This document shows, in pieces, positions 20,703-33,493 of a DNA stretch of 64,000 bases (the first letter of the stretch is position 1; each line of letters opens with the position of its first letter). The stretch is from Dactylorhiza incarnata (Eukaryota > Streptophyta > Magnoliopsida > Asparagales > Orchidaceae): NCBI GenBank assembly GCA_033032865.1, contig JAWHQI010000013.1, positions 3,534,001 to 3,598,000 of the forward strand, given 5' to 3'. A program made the position numbers and the translations under genes. The notes under the pieces were generated by a model. That model made no database searches. It was not told the origin of the DNA and saw nothing but the letters and a program-made list of their open reading frames with translations.

Positions 20703-22491
20703 TTTGTGTTTCTTCTGATGTGGTGAACTGCTTCTGAATATTTCTCTTTTAATTCCTGAACTTTATAAACAATGCTAATACAGGTATTTGGTCCAGCTTA
20801 AGGACGTTAAATGAAAGCGCTCCTGGGAGACAACCCAGATTTCCTGTTTTCGTATTTCCTTTTTCTTTCTAACTTCTTTTAGTTCAGCTTTTGTATTTGC
20901 TTTTGTTGCTTTGAGTTTGTGCTTGCAGGTTTTGTGTTCGATGGTGCGGATGCTGCGGACTATTCGTGATCATAAACGCCAATCGTCTGGTATGCTCATT
21001 TCTGAGCATTGGGTAACACTTCCTCCCTTCTTCTAGCTTCAAATTTCTAGATATATCGTTTAGCTTAAGTCTGGGGGAGCGGTTGTTGTTATCCACTGTG
21101 CACGAGTTGCACCGCATACTAGAAGGTTGTATCTTTATTTATCCTACTCATTATTTTTGTTTTTCATGCTTCACACACCACTTCACCCACTTGAGTGCGC
21201 GCTTATCTTTTTGTTGTTGTTCCGTTGTAAACTATCTTGGTTGGAGTATGAAATAGGTTGTTAACGTAGGAATTATTATTTGGAGTGCGATGTTGACTCA
21301 TGTAGTGTTCTAGTCACTTCGCATGCTATGGTAGAATGTGAGTAGAACTAGATTTTCTTTATGCATCTAATTTATGTTTAGTATTTCTGCGTAAATTCAG
21401 ATTTAATATACTCAAGTGGTGAATTTGTATGGAATTGACGATAACCCGGTGTTGTGTGTGTGTGATTGCTAGTCGTGTGTTGCTCGAGTCGGGAGGAAGG
21501 TTTATCTTTCTCGTGGGCTAAGAACTTGCCCCAAGCGACTCTCGAAGCATGGGTGAGAGCTACTCGTTGAGTCAAGCATGATGTAGGCCACCCTTTGGCT
21601 AGTTTGAGCTTTGTTATTCCATGTCCATTTCATTCACCGTTGCAAGCCCATTTTGTGCCTACCATTCCTTTGTACAGCCCCTCTTCATCCACCAAAGCCT
21701 GAAGCCTATCCCACGCCCGCAACCAAAATGTTTTTAACTGCGCTCATAAGTCTCAACTTGTGTGGTGTGTGGAATCTTTGTGTTATGAAGAGAAAATAAA
21801 GTCCATCTGCTGATTTTGAACCAACCGGGGGTTCAATAAAAGAAGTAAAATCTGTAAAAGAAAAAAAAAGAGTATTTTGAAACAAATCCGCCCGAGCTAA
21901 AAGCAGAAAATCTGTTGGTATTTGTGAAGTAGGCCGTGTGCACTCCTGGTTTTCATGATAAGTCTGGGGGTGTGTCACACGAGCATAGTTTGTTGGTCTT
22001 GTGTGGTGTAGCGTTCCGTTAGCTCACTTGGGTTGCGTAGCCACCGCGTTTAACTTTGAATATCATACCGTAACCTAAGCCCCGTTCTAATCCTATAAGT
22101 CCTACTGATTTGATTTGCGAGTTTGCTAGCGTCGTGGAGAGAGTGTGACCGGGCAAGCGTATGGTTCACGACGGTGATGGATTTCAGCGGAGTTATTCCT
22201 AAGCCCCGATCTTTTGCAACACCCGCCTCAGTGTCTCGTCACTTTCATACCGGGCATGATCGTCAAATTCTTCATAATTCACCAATTGAGTACATCTAAA
22301 TCTTTAATTACGCTTTAATACTCTTGTAAATTATTTAGCATATCTAGAATCTCCTTCTACTAAATTCTCTACTTGCATGCGTATGTTACTTCGCACCGTA
22401 CTCCTTTGTGTAATTCTCTATGTTAATTATCGTTTTCACGCTCCGCCGGATTCGTTTGCTCGGGACGCGCAAACAGTTAAGTCTGGGGGTG
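20703..22491 (+). other. 3' non-coding region of C2-1
   Basis: Same layout as in C1: an Athila-like post-coding block (GGTCCAGCTTAAGGACGT and GCGCTCCTGGGAGACAACC), a hairpin ATGCTCA-TTTC-TGAGCAT (20992-21009), and AAGTCTGGGGG tracts near 21066, 21960 and 22479. The last one abuts the 3' LTR. No convincing gene. Confidence 0.75.
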
Positions 22492-23996
22492 TGATGAGTC
22501 CTGATCATATACACATTTATGGACTCATCCGGGCCGTTATTTAGTCATTTCTCCGCACTTTAGCCTTGTTTTAGTTTATATTTGATAATCCATGCTAGGT
22601 GCACATCTTGGCCCACTTTGGTGTGTTTTTCGTGCTTTTTGTCTTTAGTAGTATTCTTGTGCTGTTAGGTGCCATTTTCAGTGGCTAGATCTGTGGTTAT
22701 GCTGGAATAGGAGTCGTGCAAGTGTTCCCGGTGCAATTCTGCACAGGAACACTGCGCACGATCACCGGTTCTATTGCGCACGACCACTGGTCGTGCGCCA
22801 CTGATCGTGTGCACTTAACCCTTTTTCATGAGTTCTGTTTTGTGCAGTGCGCACGACCATCAACGACAGTGCGCACGACCACCGGTCGTGCGCCACTGCT
22901 CGTGCGCACTTACCATTTAATTTCTGAGTTCTGTTTGCTGTAGTGCGCACGACCATCAACTCCAGTGCGCACGACCACCGGTCGTGCGCCACTGGTCGTG
23001 CGAACATTTTATTTTATAATTTCGTATCTTGCAGGTTCCACCCAGGCAGTGCGCACGATCGCAGAATTCGAGTGCGCACGACCACTGGTCGTGCGCCAAT
23101 GATCGTGCGCAGTATTTAATCCAGCGCCTATTTAAACGCCTGTTGCGATTTTAGGGCGGATCGTTCATGCCGGGAGCGGGATTCCTGTTCCGTACGCCGC
23201 CGATTTCCACCTTGGGACGCCTCCACTACATCTCCTACGCAAGGGGAAGCCTCCTCCACCCATTCGAAGACTTCCTCCATTGTCCGTGAGTGTTCTCCAT
23301 CGTCCGCAAGCCTCCAAGCAAGCATTCTTTCATTCCGCTCGGTGAGAAGAAGAAGAAACCTAAAGTCGAAGACGACGGAGCGCGTAGGGAGATCGTGACA
23401 GCTCTCTACGCCGGAAGCATTGTCCGTCCGAGTCCGGAGGTAGCCCGACAACCTACCATTCCGGCCGTGAACGGCCGCTAGTCTTCAACATCGGTTATTT
23501 CTTTCCTCTTTCCTCGTTGTACTCTTTGAACCGTGTAAAACTCGAATATTGAGATGTTATTTGTTTAAATGAATGTCTCTTTGTTATTCTTCATGGTTTG
23601 GTTGTGATTCACTCCATTCTCATTCACTCACTCGTGCCCGCACGCAAGGTGTTTGACCCGCGTTAGCAAGAGCTAACGGCGGTTGTGAAGAGGTGTTTGC
23701 GACCCTCACCCTCTCGCACTTGAGTTCACTTCATCCGCCTCACGAAGCACGGCATCGCGGCCGTTGCATCCACCTCACTTTGCAAAGCGGTGTTTTCGAC
23801 CCGCATTTCTTTTGTTATTGCTAAGATTAGGAAAACCAACCAAAAACCCCTCTTTGTGTTTGTTGAACGCTTGTGTAACAATCATCTCTGCGCGATTCGT
23901 TCACCCATCCTGCATTCCTCAAGAGACCGACATCTGGGGAATTTATTCTCACAATTATTACTTGACAGCGACCGGTGCACTTGCCGACACGCATCA
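22492..23996 (+). repeat. C2-1 3' LTR
   Basis: 1505 bases, almost identical to 16751-18256. One base is missing in the tail (CTCACAATTATT versus CTCCACAATTATT). It ends CGCATCA before the gcggt duplication. Confidence 0.92.
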
Positions 23997-24001
23997 GCGG
24001 T
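23997..24001 (+). repeat. Target duplication of C2-1, right copy
   Basis: gcggt after the LTR end CA. Confidence 0.85.
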
Positions 24002-24607
24002 GCCACCCTTGATTTCGCTAAGGGGTGCGTCTCCCTACCCAATAAGGTGCCGCAACCCACTTGCCCCAAAGCTATAACTGAAACATCCACTCCTCCCCCT
24101 CTCTTTATTTTTGATGAATCTCCGAGTTGTGCAGGAAATGAAGAAGATAATGAACCAATTGAAGGAGAAAAGGAGGAGCACCGGTCCAGTGAGGAAGAAG
24201 TAGATCTTCGGAGAGAATTTGATGCCGAGACGGAGGAAGATTATATTTCGAAAAATATTGACGTGAATTTAGTTCGGGACGTTGTCCCATTATCTTCGTG
24301 TTTTGATTCTTGTAATAAACAATTTAAGCGCTCCATCTCTTGGGCTGATCCGGTAGTCACCGCGACGCCGGAAGTGACGCCACCCACCACCAAGGTGGAA
24401 AAATCTGAAAACTTTCAACGTTGGCAGTCCCCGACTGTCACTAAACTTAAACAGGAGAAACTTCTCTGCGACGCTCGCGCTGCCGCTCTCCGTGGCAAGA
24501 GAGCGGAGGTTAGGAGAACACTGGGTGACACCAGTGTTGGCCCTAAAGCCTTCACCTCCCGCCTACGAGCTACGGGGGACGCGCACCATAAGAGCGCCTA
24601 TAGCTGA

Positions 24608-26402
24608 TTTGTGTTGTCTGAATTTATGAAACTGCTTCTGTGAACTTCTCCTTTAATTTCTGCACTCTTTAAACATTTATAATACAGGTATTTGGTCCAG
24701 CTTAAGGACATAAAACAAAAGCGATGCTGGGAGACAACCTAGATTTCCTGATTTTATTTTTACCTAACATGTTTAGTTCAGTTTTTATATTTGTTTTTGC
24801 TGTTTTTAGTCTTGTGCTTGCAGGTGTGTTGTGTTCTTTGGTGCGGACGCTGCGGACTGCTCCTTATCTTAATCGCCAATCGTCTGGTATGCTCAATTAT
24901 GAGCATTGGGTAACACTTCTTCCACCCTTAGCTTCCAATTTCTGTGATGTAATGTTTAGACTAAGTCTGGGGGAGAGCATGTGTTATCCACTATGCGCAC
25001 GAGTTGCACCGCATGCTAGACGTGTTTTAAATCTTTTCATTGTCATTATCATTAGTCCAAGCTTCATGCACCACTTCACCCACATGAGCGCGCGCTTACC
25101 TATTTGTTGTAGTTCCGGATAAACTATTTTGGTTAGGAATGTGAATGGGGATGTTAGCTTAGGAATTACTATTTGGAGTGCGATGTTGACTCGAGCAGTG
25201 TTCTAGTCGCATCTGCATGCTACAATAGAATTTGAGTAAAACTAGATCATCTCTATGCATTTAATTTATGATTAGTATTCTTGCGTAGTTTTAGATTTAT
25301 TATACTCAAATGGTGAATGTGAATGAAATTGGTGATAACCCGGTGTTGTGTGTGTACGAGCACTAGTCGTGTGTTGCTCGAGTCGGGAGGAAGGTTTACC
25401 TTTCTCGTGGGCTAAGAACTTGCCCCAAGCGACTTTCGAAGCATGGGCGAGAGCGACTCGTCGAGTTAAACGTGATGTAGGCCACCTTTTGGCTAGTTTG
25501 AGCCTTGTCGTTCCATGTCCTTTTCGCTCACCCTTGCAAGCCAAACTTGTGCCTACCACTCTTTTGTTCAGCTCCTCCTCCATTCACCAAGGCCTGAAGC
25601 TTTGCCCACTTTCGCAACCAAATTGATGTTTATCTGCACTCATGTTCTTGATTTGGTGTGATTTTTGGAATCTTTGTGATGTGATGAAGAAAAACACGTT
25701 TTATTTTGCTGAATTTGAACCAACCGGAGGATAAGTAAAAGAAGAAAAGTATGTTGTAAAAAGAAAAAAAAAATCTGAAAAAGAAATATGTCGTAAAGAA
25801 ATCCTTCCGAGCTAAATAGAAAATCTGTTGGTAATTGTGAAGTAGGCCGTGTGCACACCTGGTTTTCATGATAAGTCTGGGGGTGTGTCACACGAGCATT
25901 GTTTTTGGTTTTGTGTGGTGCAGCGTTCCATTAGCTCACTTGGGTTGCGTAGCCATCGTGTTTAAATTTGAATATTATACCGCAACCTAAGCCCCAATAT
26001 AATCCTAAAAGGCCTATTGATTTGACTTGTGAGTTGCTAACGCCGTGGAGAGAGTGTGACCGGGCGAGCGTATGGTTCACGACGTTGATGGATTTCAGCG
26101 GAGTTATTCCTAAACCCCGACCTTGTGCAACACCCACCTTAGTGTCTTGTTACTTTCACACCGGACATGATCGTTCGAATTCTTCATAATTCACCAACTG
26201 AGTATAACTAAATCTCTACTTACGCTCTAATACTTTCGTAAATTAGTTAGCATAGTTAGAATCTCTTTTTACTAAATTTCTATTTGCATGCTTTTGTTAC
26301 TTCGCATTGTACTCCTTTGTGTAATTTTCTTTGTTAACCACCATTTTCACACTCCGCCGAATTTATTTGCTCGGGACGCGCAAATAGGTAAGTCTGGGGG
26401 TG
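24608..26402 (+). other. 3' non-coding region of C1 copy 2
   Basis: Counterpart of 9977-11795 without the poly-C run. The hairpin loop reads ATTA (ATGCTCA-ATTA-TGAGCAT). It ends with AAGTCTGGGGGTG against LTR 3. No gene seen. Confidence 0.75.
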
Positions 26403-27830
26403 TGATGAGTCCCAATTATATACAAGTTTTTGGACTCATCTGGGCCGATTTTCTAGTCTTTGCACTTCACTTTAGACATGTTTTCATTCCTATTTAATAC
26501 TCCATGCTAAGTGCACTTCTAGGCCCGTTTTGATGTTATTTCTTATTCATCTTCGTTACTAGTTTTCATGCAGTGTTAAGTGCCACCTTCAGTGGCTAGA
26601 CTGGTGTTGTATGCTGGAACAGGAGTCGTGCAGGTGTTCCCAGTACAACTCTGTACAGGTGCACTGCGCACGATCACTGGCTCTATGGCGCACGACCACT
26701 GGTCGTGCGCCACTGATCGTGCGCACTTAACGCCCATTTTCTGAGTTCTGTCTGGCTTATCGCACGACCATTGACGATAGTGCGCACGACCACCGGTCGT
26801 GCGCCACTGGTCATGCGAACATGTATTTTATAAATTTCTTTCATTTCAGGCTCCCTCCAGGCAGCGCACACGATCGCAGAATTCCAGTGCGCACGACCAC
26901 TGGTCGTGCGCCAATGACCATGCGCAGTATTTAGTCCAGCGCCTATATATTGCCTGTTCCGATTTTAGGGCGGGATCGAGCCGCCGGGAGCGCGATTGGC
27001 AGTCCGTACGCGGGCGATTTCCATCCTTGGACGCCTCCACTTCATCTCCTACGCAAGGGGAAGTCCTCTCCAACCATTCCAAGTATTTCCCCATTGTCCG
27101 GGAGCATTCTCCACCATCTGTAAGCCCTCAAGCAGCTGTTCTCCACTCCAGTCCGGTGAGAAGAAGAGGAATCCTGAGGTAGAAGACGACGGAACCACGT
27201 AGAGAGATCGTGACAGTTTCTCTACACCAGAAGCACAGTCCGCCCGAGTTCGGAGGTAGCTTGCCAAACTACCATTCCGGCCGTGAACGGCCGCTAGTCT
27301 TCATCCATTGGTTATCTCTTTCCTCTCTCCTTCGTTGTAATCTTTGAATCTTTTAAACTTGAATCTCATGATATTTGGTTTAAATGAAATGAATGTTTCT
27401 CCTCTTCTCATCATTACTTGCTTGTGTATCGCTTCGCCTCCACTCATCCACTCACTCACTCACGCACTTAAGGTGTTCGATACGCGTTAGCAAGAGATAA
27501 CGGCGTTTGTGAAGAGGTGTTTGCGACCCTCACCTTCCCGCACTAGAGCACGCTCCATCCGCCTCATGAAGCACGGCATCGCGGCCGTTGCATCCATCTC
27601 GCCTTGCGAAGCGGTGCTTTCGACCCGCATTTCCTTCATTTTTGTTAAGAGTAGAAACACCCAACCAAAACCCCTCTTTTTTTGTGTGTTTGTTCACGCT
27701 TGTGTAACAATTGTCACACAACGCGATTCGTTCACCCAACCTGCATTCCTCAAGAGACCGACACTCGGGGATTATATTCCCAAACTTTATTACTTGCGCG
27801 ACCGGTGCACTTGCCGAAAATATCGCATCA
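26403..27830 (+). repeat. C1 LTR 3, shared by internal regions 2 and 3
   Basis: 1428 bases, TGATGAGTCC...CGCATCA, with a polypurine tract on the left and a primer site on the right. The U5 stem has one mismatch (GTTAGC with GATAAC near 27487-27502). Confidence 0.85.
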
Positions 27831-27836
27831 AGTTTT

Positions 27837-27854
27837 TGGCGCCGTTGCCGGGGA
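27837..27854 (+). other. Primer binding site, tRNA-Asp type (C1 copy 3)
   Basis: TGGCGCCGTTGCCGGGGA after the CA of LTR 3. Confidence 0.9.
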
Positions 27855-27951
27855 ATGTTCAGGCGTGTAACGTCTTGAGTTGTGAGCTTTTGTTACAAGA
27901 GCAGTTGTTTTTTATTTCCTTTGTTTTGTTTTGTTTTTGTTGTGACTGTGC

Positions 27952-30280
27952 ATGCAGAGACAAGCCGCGGGGGAACTTGTACCCTTCGATCCAGAAATCG
28001 AACGGACCGCTCACGCACGAAGGCGCGCAGCAGCCGTACATGCAGCAATGGGTGACCACATAGACCCAGACAATGTTGAACAAAGAGTGCCCGCCGTGGG
28101 GCAGCACCAACCTGGAGATGAGCAAGAGGTAGTGAGACCTCAACCCAGAACGATGAGAGATTATACCACTCCGACAGCTGGGAGTGTTTATCCTGGGTTT
28201 GGTCCCAATATTATGAATAACCAGTTCGAGATCAAACCTGCGATCTTGAACATCATCCGGAACAATGCTCAGTTCTCTGGGATGGCCAGTGAAGATCCGC
28301 ACCTGCACCTGGCTGAGTTTTCTGATATCTGCGGAACTTTCCGCTACGCTGGGATTCCTGATGACACAGTCAAGCTGCGACTGTTCCCATTCTCGCTTCG
28401 CGACAAGGCCAAGGTGTGGCTTCATTCTATTCCTCCGGGGACCGCTGCGACTTGGGATATTCTCGCATCCAAGTTCCTAGCCAAATTTCACCCCGTCGAT
28501 AAAATTGTAAGTCTGCGGCGGGAGATCGCCACCTTTCGCCAAGCCGATCAAGAGACCCTTGCCGAGGCGTGGGAGCGTCTTAACGATCTTCTCCGCCGTT
28601 GCCCGAACCACGAGCTCCAACCGTGGAATGTGGTAGAGACATTTTACTTTGCGATTGAGCCCAACTACAGGGCAATGATCGATGCTGCTGCGGGTGGTAC
28701 TCTAATGAACCACACTCCAGAGGAGGCCCTTCGGATTCTGCGCGACACCGCCTTCCACAGTACATTCTGGACTGCCGGGAGAAATGCACCAAGGAACGCC
28801 TGCGGTCTCTTTGTGGTCAACTCACTTCCTCCTACACCCGCGCCTGCTGCTGTCATTACGTGCGAAGGATGTGGAGGCGGCGGCCACCACGCGTACGAAT
28901 GCTCAGGGAACAACGTATCAGGTGACTTTGTGCACTTACCCTTGAATGAATCCGTTAATTTTGTAGGAAATCAGTCTAAGGGGGTGCCATTTAATAATGC
29001 TTATCATCCGGGAGTGAGAAGTCACCCGAACTTCTCATGGAATCCAAACACGCATGTCCAACGATGGGCACCGGGGCAGCATCAAAACGATGCTTATGCC
29101 TCCGGGAGCCAACCGAGGCCACCGCACCCGGATTATAACCAAGGCTCCCCAGCCCAAAAAAAGAGTAATCTGGAGGAGATGATGGACAAATTTATGCAAG
29201 AGTCTACCTCAAATATGGTGAACCAAACCGCATCCATGCGGAACTTGGAAACGCAGCTGGGCCAATTGGCCCAAGTGCTAACCGAGCGGTCGCATGGGAC
29301 CCTTCCTAGCAACACTGAAAAGAACCCAATAGATCAAGGGAAGAGTCTCGGCGATATAGTAGAGGCTGATCCAAGTGAGTTAGTGATTTCTTGTTCCATC
29401 AATAATATTGAAACGAAAGCATTGTGCGATTCCGGCTCCTCCCGCAACGTCATTGCGTTGCAAGATGTTGCTAAATTACAACTTGAATTGAACACGGAGG
29501 ATCGGAAATCCCTTATGCTTGCTAATGGGACCGTTATACAATCTGAGGGGGAAGTGAAAAATGTGGAAGTGATAGTTGAGGGGAAGATTGTGGTTGCTGA
29601 TTTTCAGGTGTTGGGACCCCAGAAAAAATAACTCTATCCCTATCTTGGGCGTGCCGTTCTTGAAAGAGAGCGGGGCCACCCTTGATTTCGCTACGGGGTG
29701 CGTCTCCCTACCCAATAAGGTGCCGCAGCCCACTTGCCCCAAAGCTATAACCGAAACATCCACTCCTCCCCCTCTCTTTATTTTTGATGAATCTCCGAGT
29801 TGTGCAGGAAATGAAGAAGATAATGAACCAATTGAAGGAGAAAAGGAGGAGCACCGGTCCAGTGAGGAAGAAGTAGATCTTCGGAGAGAATTTGATGCCG
29901 AGACGGAGGAAGATTATATTTCGAAAAATATTGACGTGAATTTAGTTCGGGACGTTGTCCCATTATCTTCGTGTTTTGATTCTTGTAATAAACAATTTAA
30001 GCGCTCCATCTCTTGGGCTGATCCGGTAGTCACCGCGACGCCGGAAGTGACGCCACCCACCACCAAGGTGGAAAAATCTGAAAACTTTCAACGTTGGCAG
30101 TCCCCGACTGTCACTAAACTTAAACAGGAGAAACTTCTGTGCGACGCTCGCGCTGCCGCTCTCCGTGGCAAGAGAGCGGAGGTTAGGGGAACACTGGGTG
30201 ACACCAGTGTTGGCCCTAAAGCCTTCACCTCCCGCCTACGAGCTACGGGGGACGCGCACCATAAGAGCGCCTATAGCTGA
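27952..30280 (+). pseudogene. Gag-protease ORF of C1 copy 3, frameshifted in protease
   Basis: It opens with the usual MQRQAAGEL start and runs 559 residues through Gag, the CCHC knuckle and the protease motif LCDSGSSRN. A lengthened A run near 29625 (CAGAAAAAATAAC against CAGGAAAATAAC in copy 2) then shifts the frame to a stop at 29631. The rest is readable in the next frame to 30280 and carries PILGVPFL and the conserved tail. The single lesion looks recent. A programmed shift is unlikely, because the intact copies read straight through here. Confidence 0.9.
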
Positions 30281-32074
30281 TTTGTGTTGTCTGAATTTGT
30301 GAAACTGCTTCTGTGAACTTCTCCTTTAATTTCTGCACTCTTTAAACATTTATAATACAGGTATTTGGTCCAGCTTAAGGACATAAAACAAAAGCGCTGC
30401 TGGGAGACAACCTAGATTTCCTGATTTTATTTTTACCTAACATGTTTAGTTCAGTTTTTATATTTGTTTTTGCTGTTTTTAGTCTTGTGCTTGCAGGTGT
30501 GTTGTGTTCTTTGGTGCGGACGCTGCGGACTGCTCCTTATCTTAATCGCCAATCGTCTGGTATGCTCAATTATGAGCATTGGGTAACACTTCTTCCCCCC
30601 TTAGCTTCCAATTTCTGTGATGTAATGTTTAGACTAAGTCTGGGGGAGAGCATGTGTTATCCACTATGCGCACGAGTTGCACCGCATGCTAGACGTGTTT
30701 TAAATCTTTTCATTGTCATTATCATTAGTCCAAGCTTCATGCACCACTTCACCCACATGAGCGCGCGCTTACCTATTTGTTGTAGTTCCGGATAAACTAT
30801 TTTGGTTAGGAATGTGAATGGGGATGTTAGCTTAGGAATTACTATTTGGAGTGCGATGTTGACTCGAGCAGTGTTCTAGTCGCATCCGCATGCTACAATA
30901 GAATTTGAGTAAAACTAGATCATCTCTATGCATTTAATTTATGATTAGTATTCTTGCGTAGTTTTAGATTTATTATACTCAAATGGTGAATGTGAATGAA
31001 ATTGGTGATAACCCGGTGTTGTGTGTGTACGAGCACTAGTCGTGTGTTGCTCGAGTCGGGAGGAAGGTTTACCTTTCTCGTGGGCTAAGAACTTGCCCCA
31101 AGTGACTTTCGAAGCATGGGGGAGAGCGACTCGTCGAGTTAAACGTGATGTAGGCCACCTTTTGGCTAGTTTGAGCCTTGTCGTTCCATGTCCTTTTCGC
31201 TCACCCTTGCAAGCCAAACTTGTGCCTACCACTCTTTTGTTCAGCTCCTCCTCCATTCACCAAGGCCTGAAGCTTTGCCCACTTTCGCAACCAAATTGAT
31301 GTTTATCTGCACTCATGTTCTTGATTTGGTGTGATTTTTGGAATCTTTGTGATGTGATGAAGAAAAACACGTTTTATTTTGCTGAATTTGAACCAACCGG
31401 AGGATAAGTAAAAGAAGAAAAGTATGTTGTAAAAAGAAAAAAAAATCTGAAAAAGAAATATGTCGTAAAGAAATCCTTCCGAGCTAAATAGAAAATCTGT
31501 TGGTAATTGTGAAGTAGGCCGTGTGCACACCTGGTTTTCGTGATAAGTCTGGGGGTGTGTCACACGAGCATTGTTTTTGGTTTTGTGTGGTGCAGCATTC
31601 CGTTAGCTCACTTGGGTTGCGTAGCCATCGTGTTTAAATTTGAATATCATACCGCAACCTAAGCCCCAATATAATCCTAAAAGCCCTATTGATTTGACTT
31701 GTGAGTTGCTAACGTCGTGGAGAGAGTGTGACCGGGCGAGCGTATGGTTCACGACGTTGATGGATTTCAGCGGAGTTATTCCTAAACCCCGACCTTGTGC
31801 AACACCCGCCTTAGTGTCTTGTTACTTTCACACCGGACATGATCGTTCAAATTCTTCATAATTCACCAACTGAGTATAAATAAATCTCTACTTACGCTCT
31901 AATACTTTCGTAAATTAGTTAGCATAGTTAGAATCTCTTTTTACTAAATTTCTATTTGCATGCTTTTGTTACTTCGCATTGTACTCCTTTGTGTAATTTT
32001 CTTTGTTAACCACCATTTTCACACTCCGCCGAATTTGTTTGCTCGGGACGCGCAAACAGGTAAGTCTGGGGGTG
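30281..32074 (+). other. 3' non-coding region of C1 copy 3
   Basis: Counterpart of 9977-11795. It has the hairpin with ATTA loop and three AAGTCTGGGGG tracts (near 30635, 31545 and 32062). No gene seen. Confidence 0.75.
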
Positions 32075-33488
32075 TGATGAGTCCCAAATATATACACATT
32101 TTTGGACTCATCTGGGCCGATTTTCTAGTCTTTGCACTTCACTTTAGACATATTTTCATTCCTATTTAATACTCCATGCTAAGTGCACTTCTAGGCCCGT
32201 TTTGATGTTATTTCTTATTCATCTTCGTTACTAGTTTTCACGCAGTGTTAAGTGCCACCTTCAGTGGCTAGACTGGTGTTGTATGCTGGAACAGGAGTCG
32301 TGCAGGTGTTCCCGGTACAACTATGTACAGGAACACTGCGCACGATCACTGGCTCTATGGCGCACGACCACTGGTCGTGCGCACTTAACGCCCATTTTCT
32401 GTGTTCTGTCTGGCTTATCGCACGACCATTGACGATAGTGCGCACGACCACCGGTCGTGCGCCACTGGTCGTGCGATCATGTATTTTATAAATTTCATTC
32501 ATTCCAGGCTCCCTCCAGGCACCGCGCATGATCACAGAATTCTAGTGCGCACGACCACTGGTCGTGCGCCAATGACCGTGCGCAGTATTCAGTCCAGCGC
32601 CTATATATTGCCTGTTCCGATTTTAGGGCGGGATCGAGCCGCCGGGAGCGCGATTGGCAGTCCGTACACGGGCGATTTCCATCCCTGGACGCCTCCACTT
32701 CATCTCCTACGCAAGGGGAAGTCCTCTCCAACCATTCCCAGCATTTCCCCATTGTCCGGGAGCATTCTCCACCATCCGCAAGCCCTCAAGCAGCTGTTCT
32801 CCACTCCAGTCCGGTGAGAAGAAGAGGAATCCTGAGGTAGAAGACGACGGAACCACATAGAGAAATCGTGACAGTTTGTCTACACCGGAAGCACAGTCCG
32901 CCCGAGTTTGGAGGTAGCTTGACAAACTACCATTCCAGCCGTGAACGGCCACTAGTCTTCATCTATTGGTTATCTCTTTCCTCTCTCCTTCGTTGTAATC
33001 TTTGAATCTTTTAAACTTGAATCTCATGATATTTGGTTTAAGTGAAATGAATGTTTCTCCTCTTCTCATCATTACTTGCTTGTGAATCGCTTCGCCTCCA
33101 CTCATCCACTCACTCACTCACGCACTCAAGGTGTTCGATACGCGTTAGCAAGAGCTAACGGCGTTTGTGAAGAGGTGTTTGCGACCCTCACCTTCCCGCA
33201 CTAGAGCACGCTCCATCCGCCTCACGAAGCACGGCATCGCGGCCGTTGCATCCATCTCGCCTTGCGAAGCGGTGCTTTCGACCCGCATTTCCTTCATTTT
33301 TGTTAAGAGTAGAAACACCCAACCAAAACCCCTCTTTTTTTGTGTGTTTGTTCATGCTTGTGTAACAATTGTCACACAACGCGATTCGTTCACCCAACCT
33401 GCATTCCTCAAGAGACCGACACTCGGGGATTATATTCCCAAACTTTATTACTTGCGCGACCGGTGCACTTGCCGAAAATATCGCATCA
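32075..33488 (+). repeat. C1 LTR 4 (outer right LTR)
   Basis: 1414 bases. Shorter than the other three because about 16 bases of the palindromic cluster (GCCACTGATCGTGCGC) are missing near 32375. It ends CGCATCA before gggag. Confidence 0.88.
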
Positions 33489-33493
33489 GGGAG
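33489..33493 (+). repeat. Target site duplication of the C1 array, right copy
   Basis: gggag directly after the CA that ends the fourth C1 LTR. Confidence 0.85.

Larger units (their letters stand above)
16751..23996 (+). mobile_element. Element C2-1: complete Athila-like non-autonomous retrotransposon
   Basis: Both LTRs (16751-18256 and 22492-23996), a tRNA-Asp primer site, one uninterrupted Gag-protease ORF, a 1.8-kb 3' region and a polypurine tract are present, flanked by gcggt. No RT, RNase H or integrase is encoded. By eye the two LTRs differ at about a dozen positions plus one single-base indel, which suggests a fairly recent insertion. Confidence 0.92.
13345..24607 (+). pseudogene. Gag-protease ORF of C1 copy 2, split by two insertions
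   Basis: Three segments (13345-13494, 15179-16750, 24002-24607) belong to one reading frame. When the solo LTR, C2-1 and one copy of each target duplication are left out, the lengths sum to 776 codons including the stop, and I see no internal stop. The ORF was therefore apparently intact when it was hit. It has the same domains as 18372-20702: Gag, CCHC knuckle, protease with LCDSGSSRN, and the tail. It is now broken in the knuckle-distal protease region (PFLKESG, 16750) and near residue 50. Confidence 0.85.
6099..33488 (+). mobile_element. C1 array: Athila-like non-autonomous elements in tandem sharing LTRs
   Basis: Four LTRs of one subfamily (6099-7526, 11796-13223, 26403-27830, 32075-33488) alternate with three internal regions, all in the same orientation. 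The outer ends are TG at 6099 and CA at 33488, and the only flanking duplication is gggag at 6094-6098 and 33489-33493. Each internal region begins with a tRNA-Asp primer site, encodes Gag-protease only, and ends with a polypurine tract. The second region holds two later insertions. Removing the array joins the second RNase H of B1 in frame. Confidence 0.85.
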
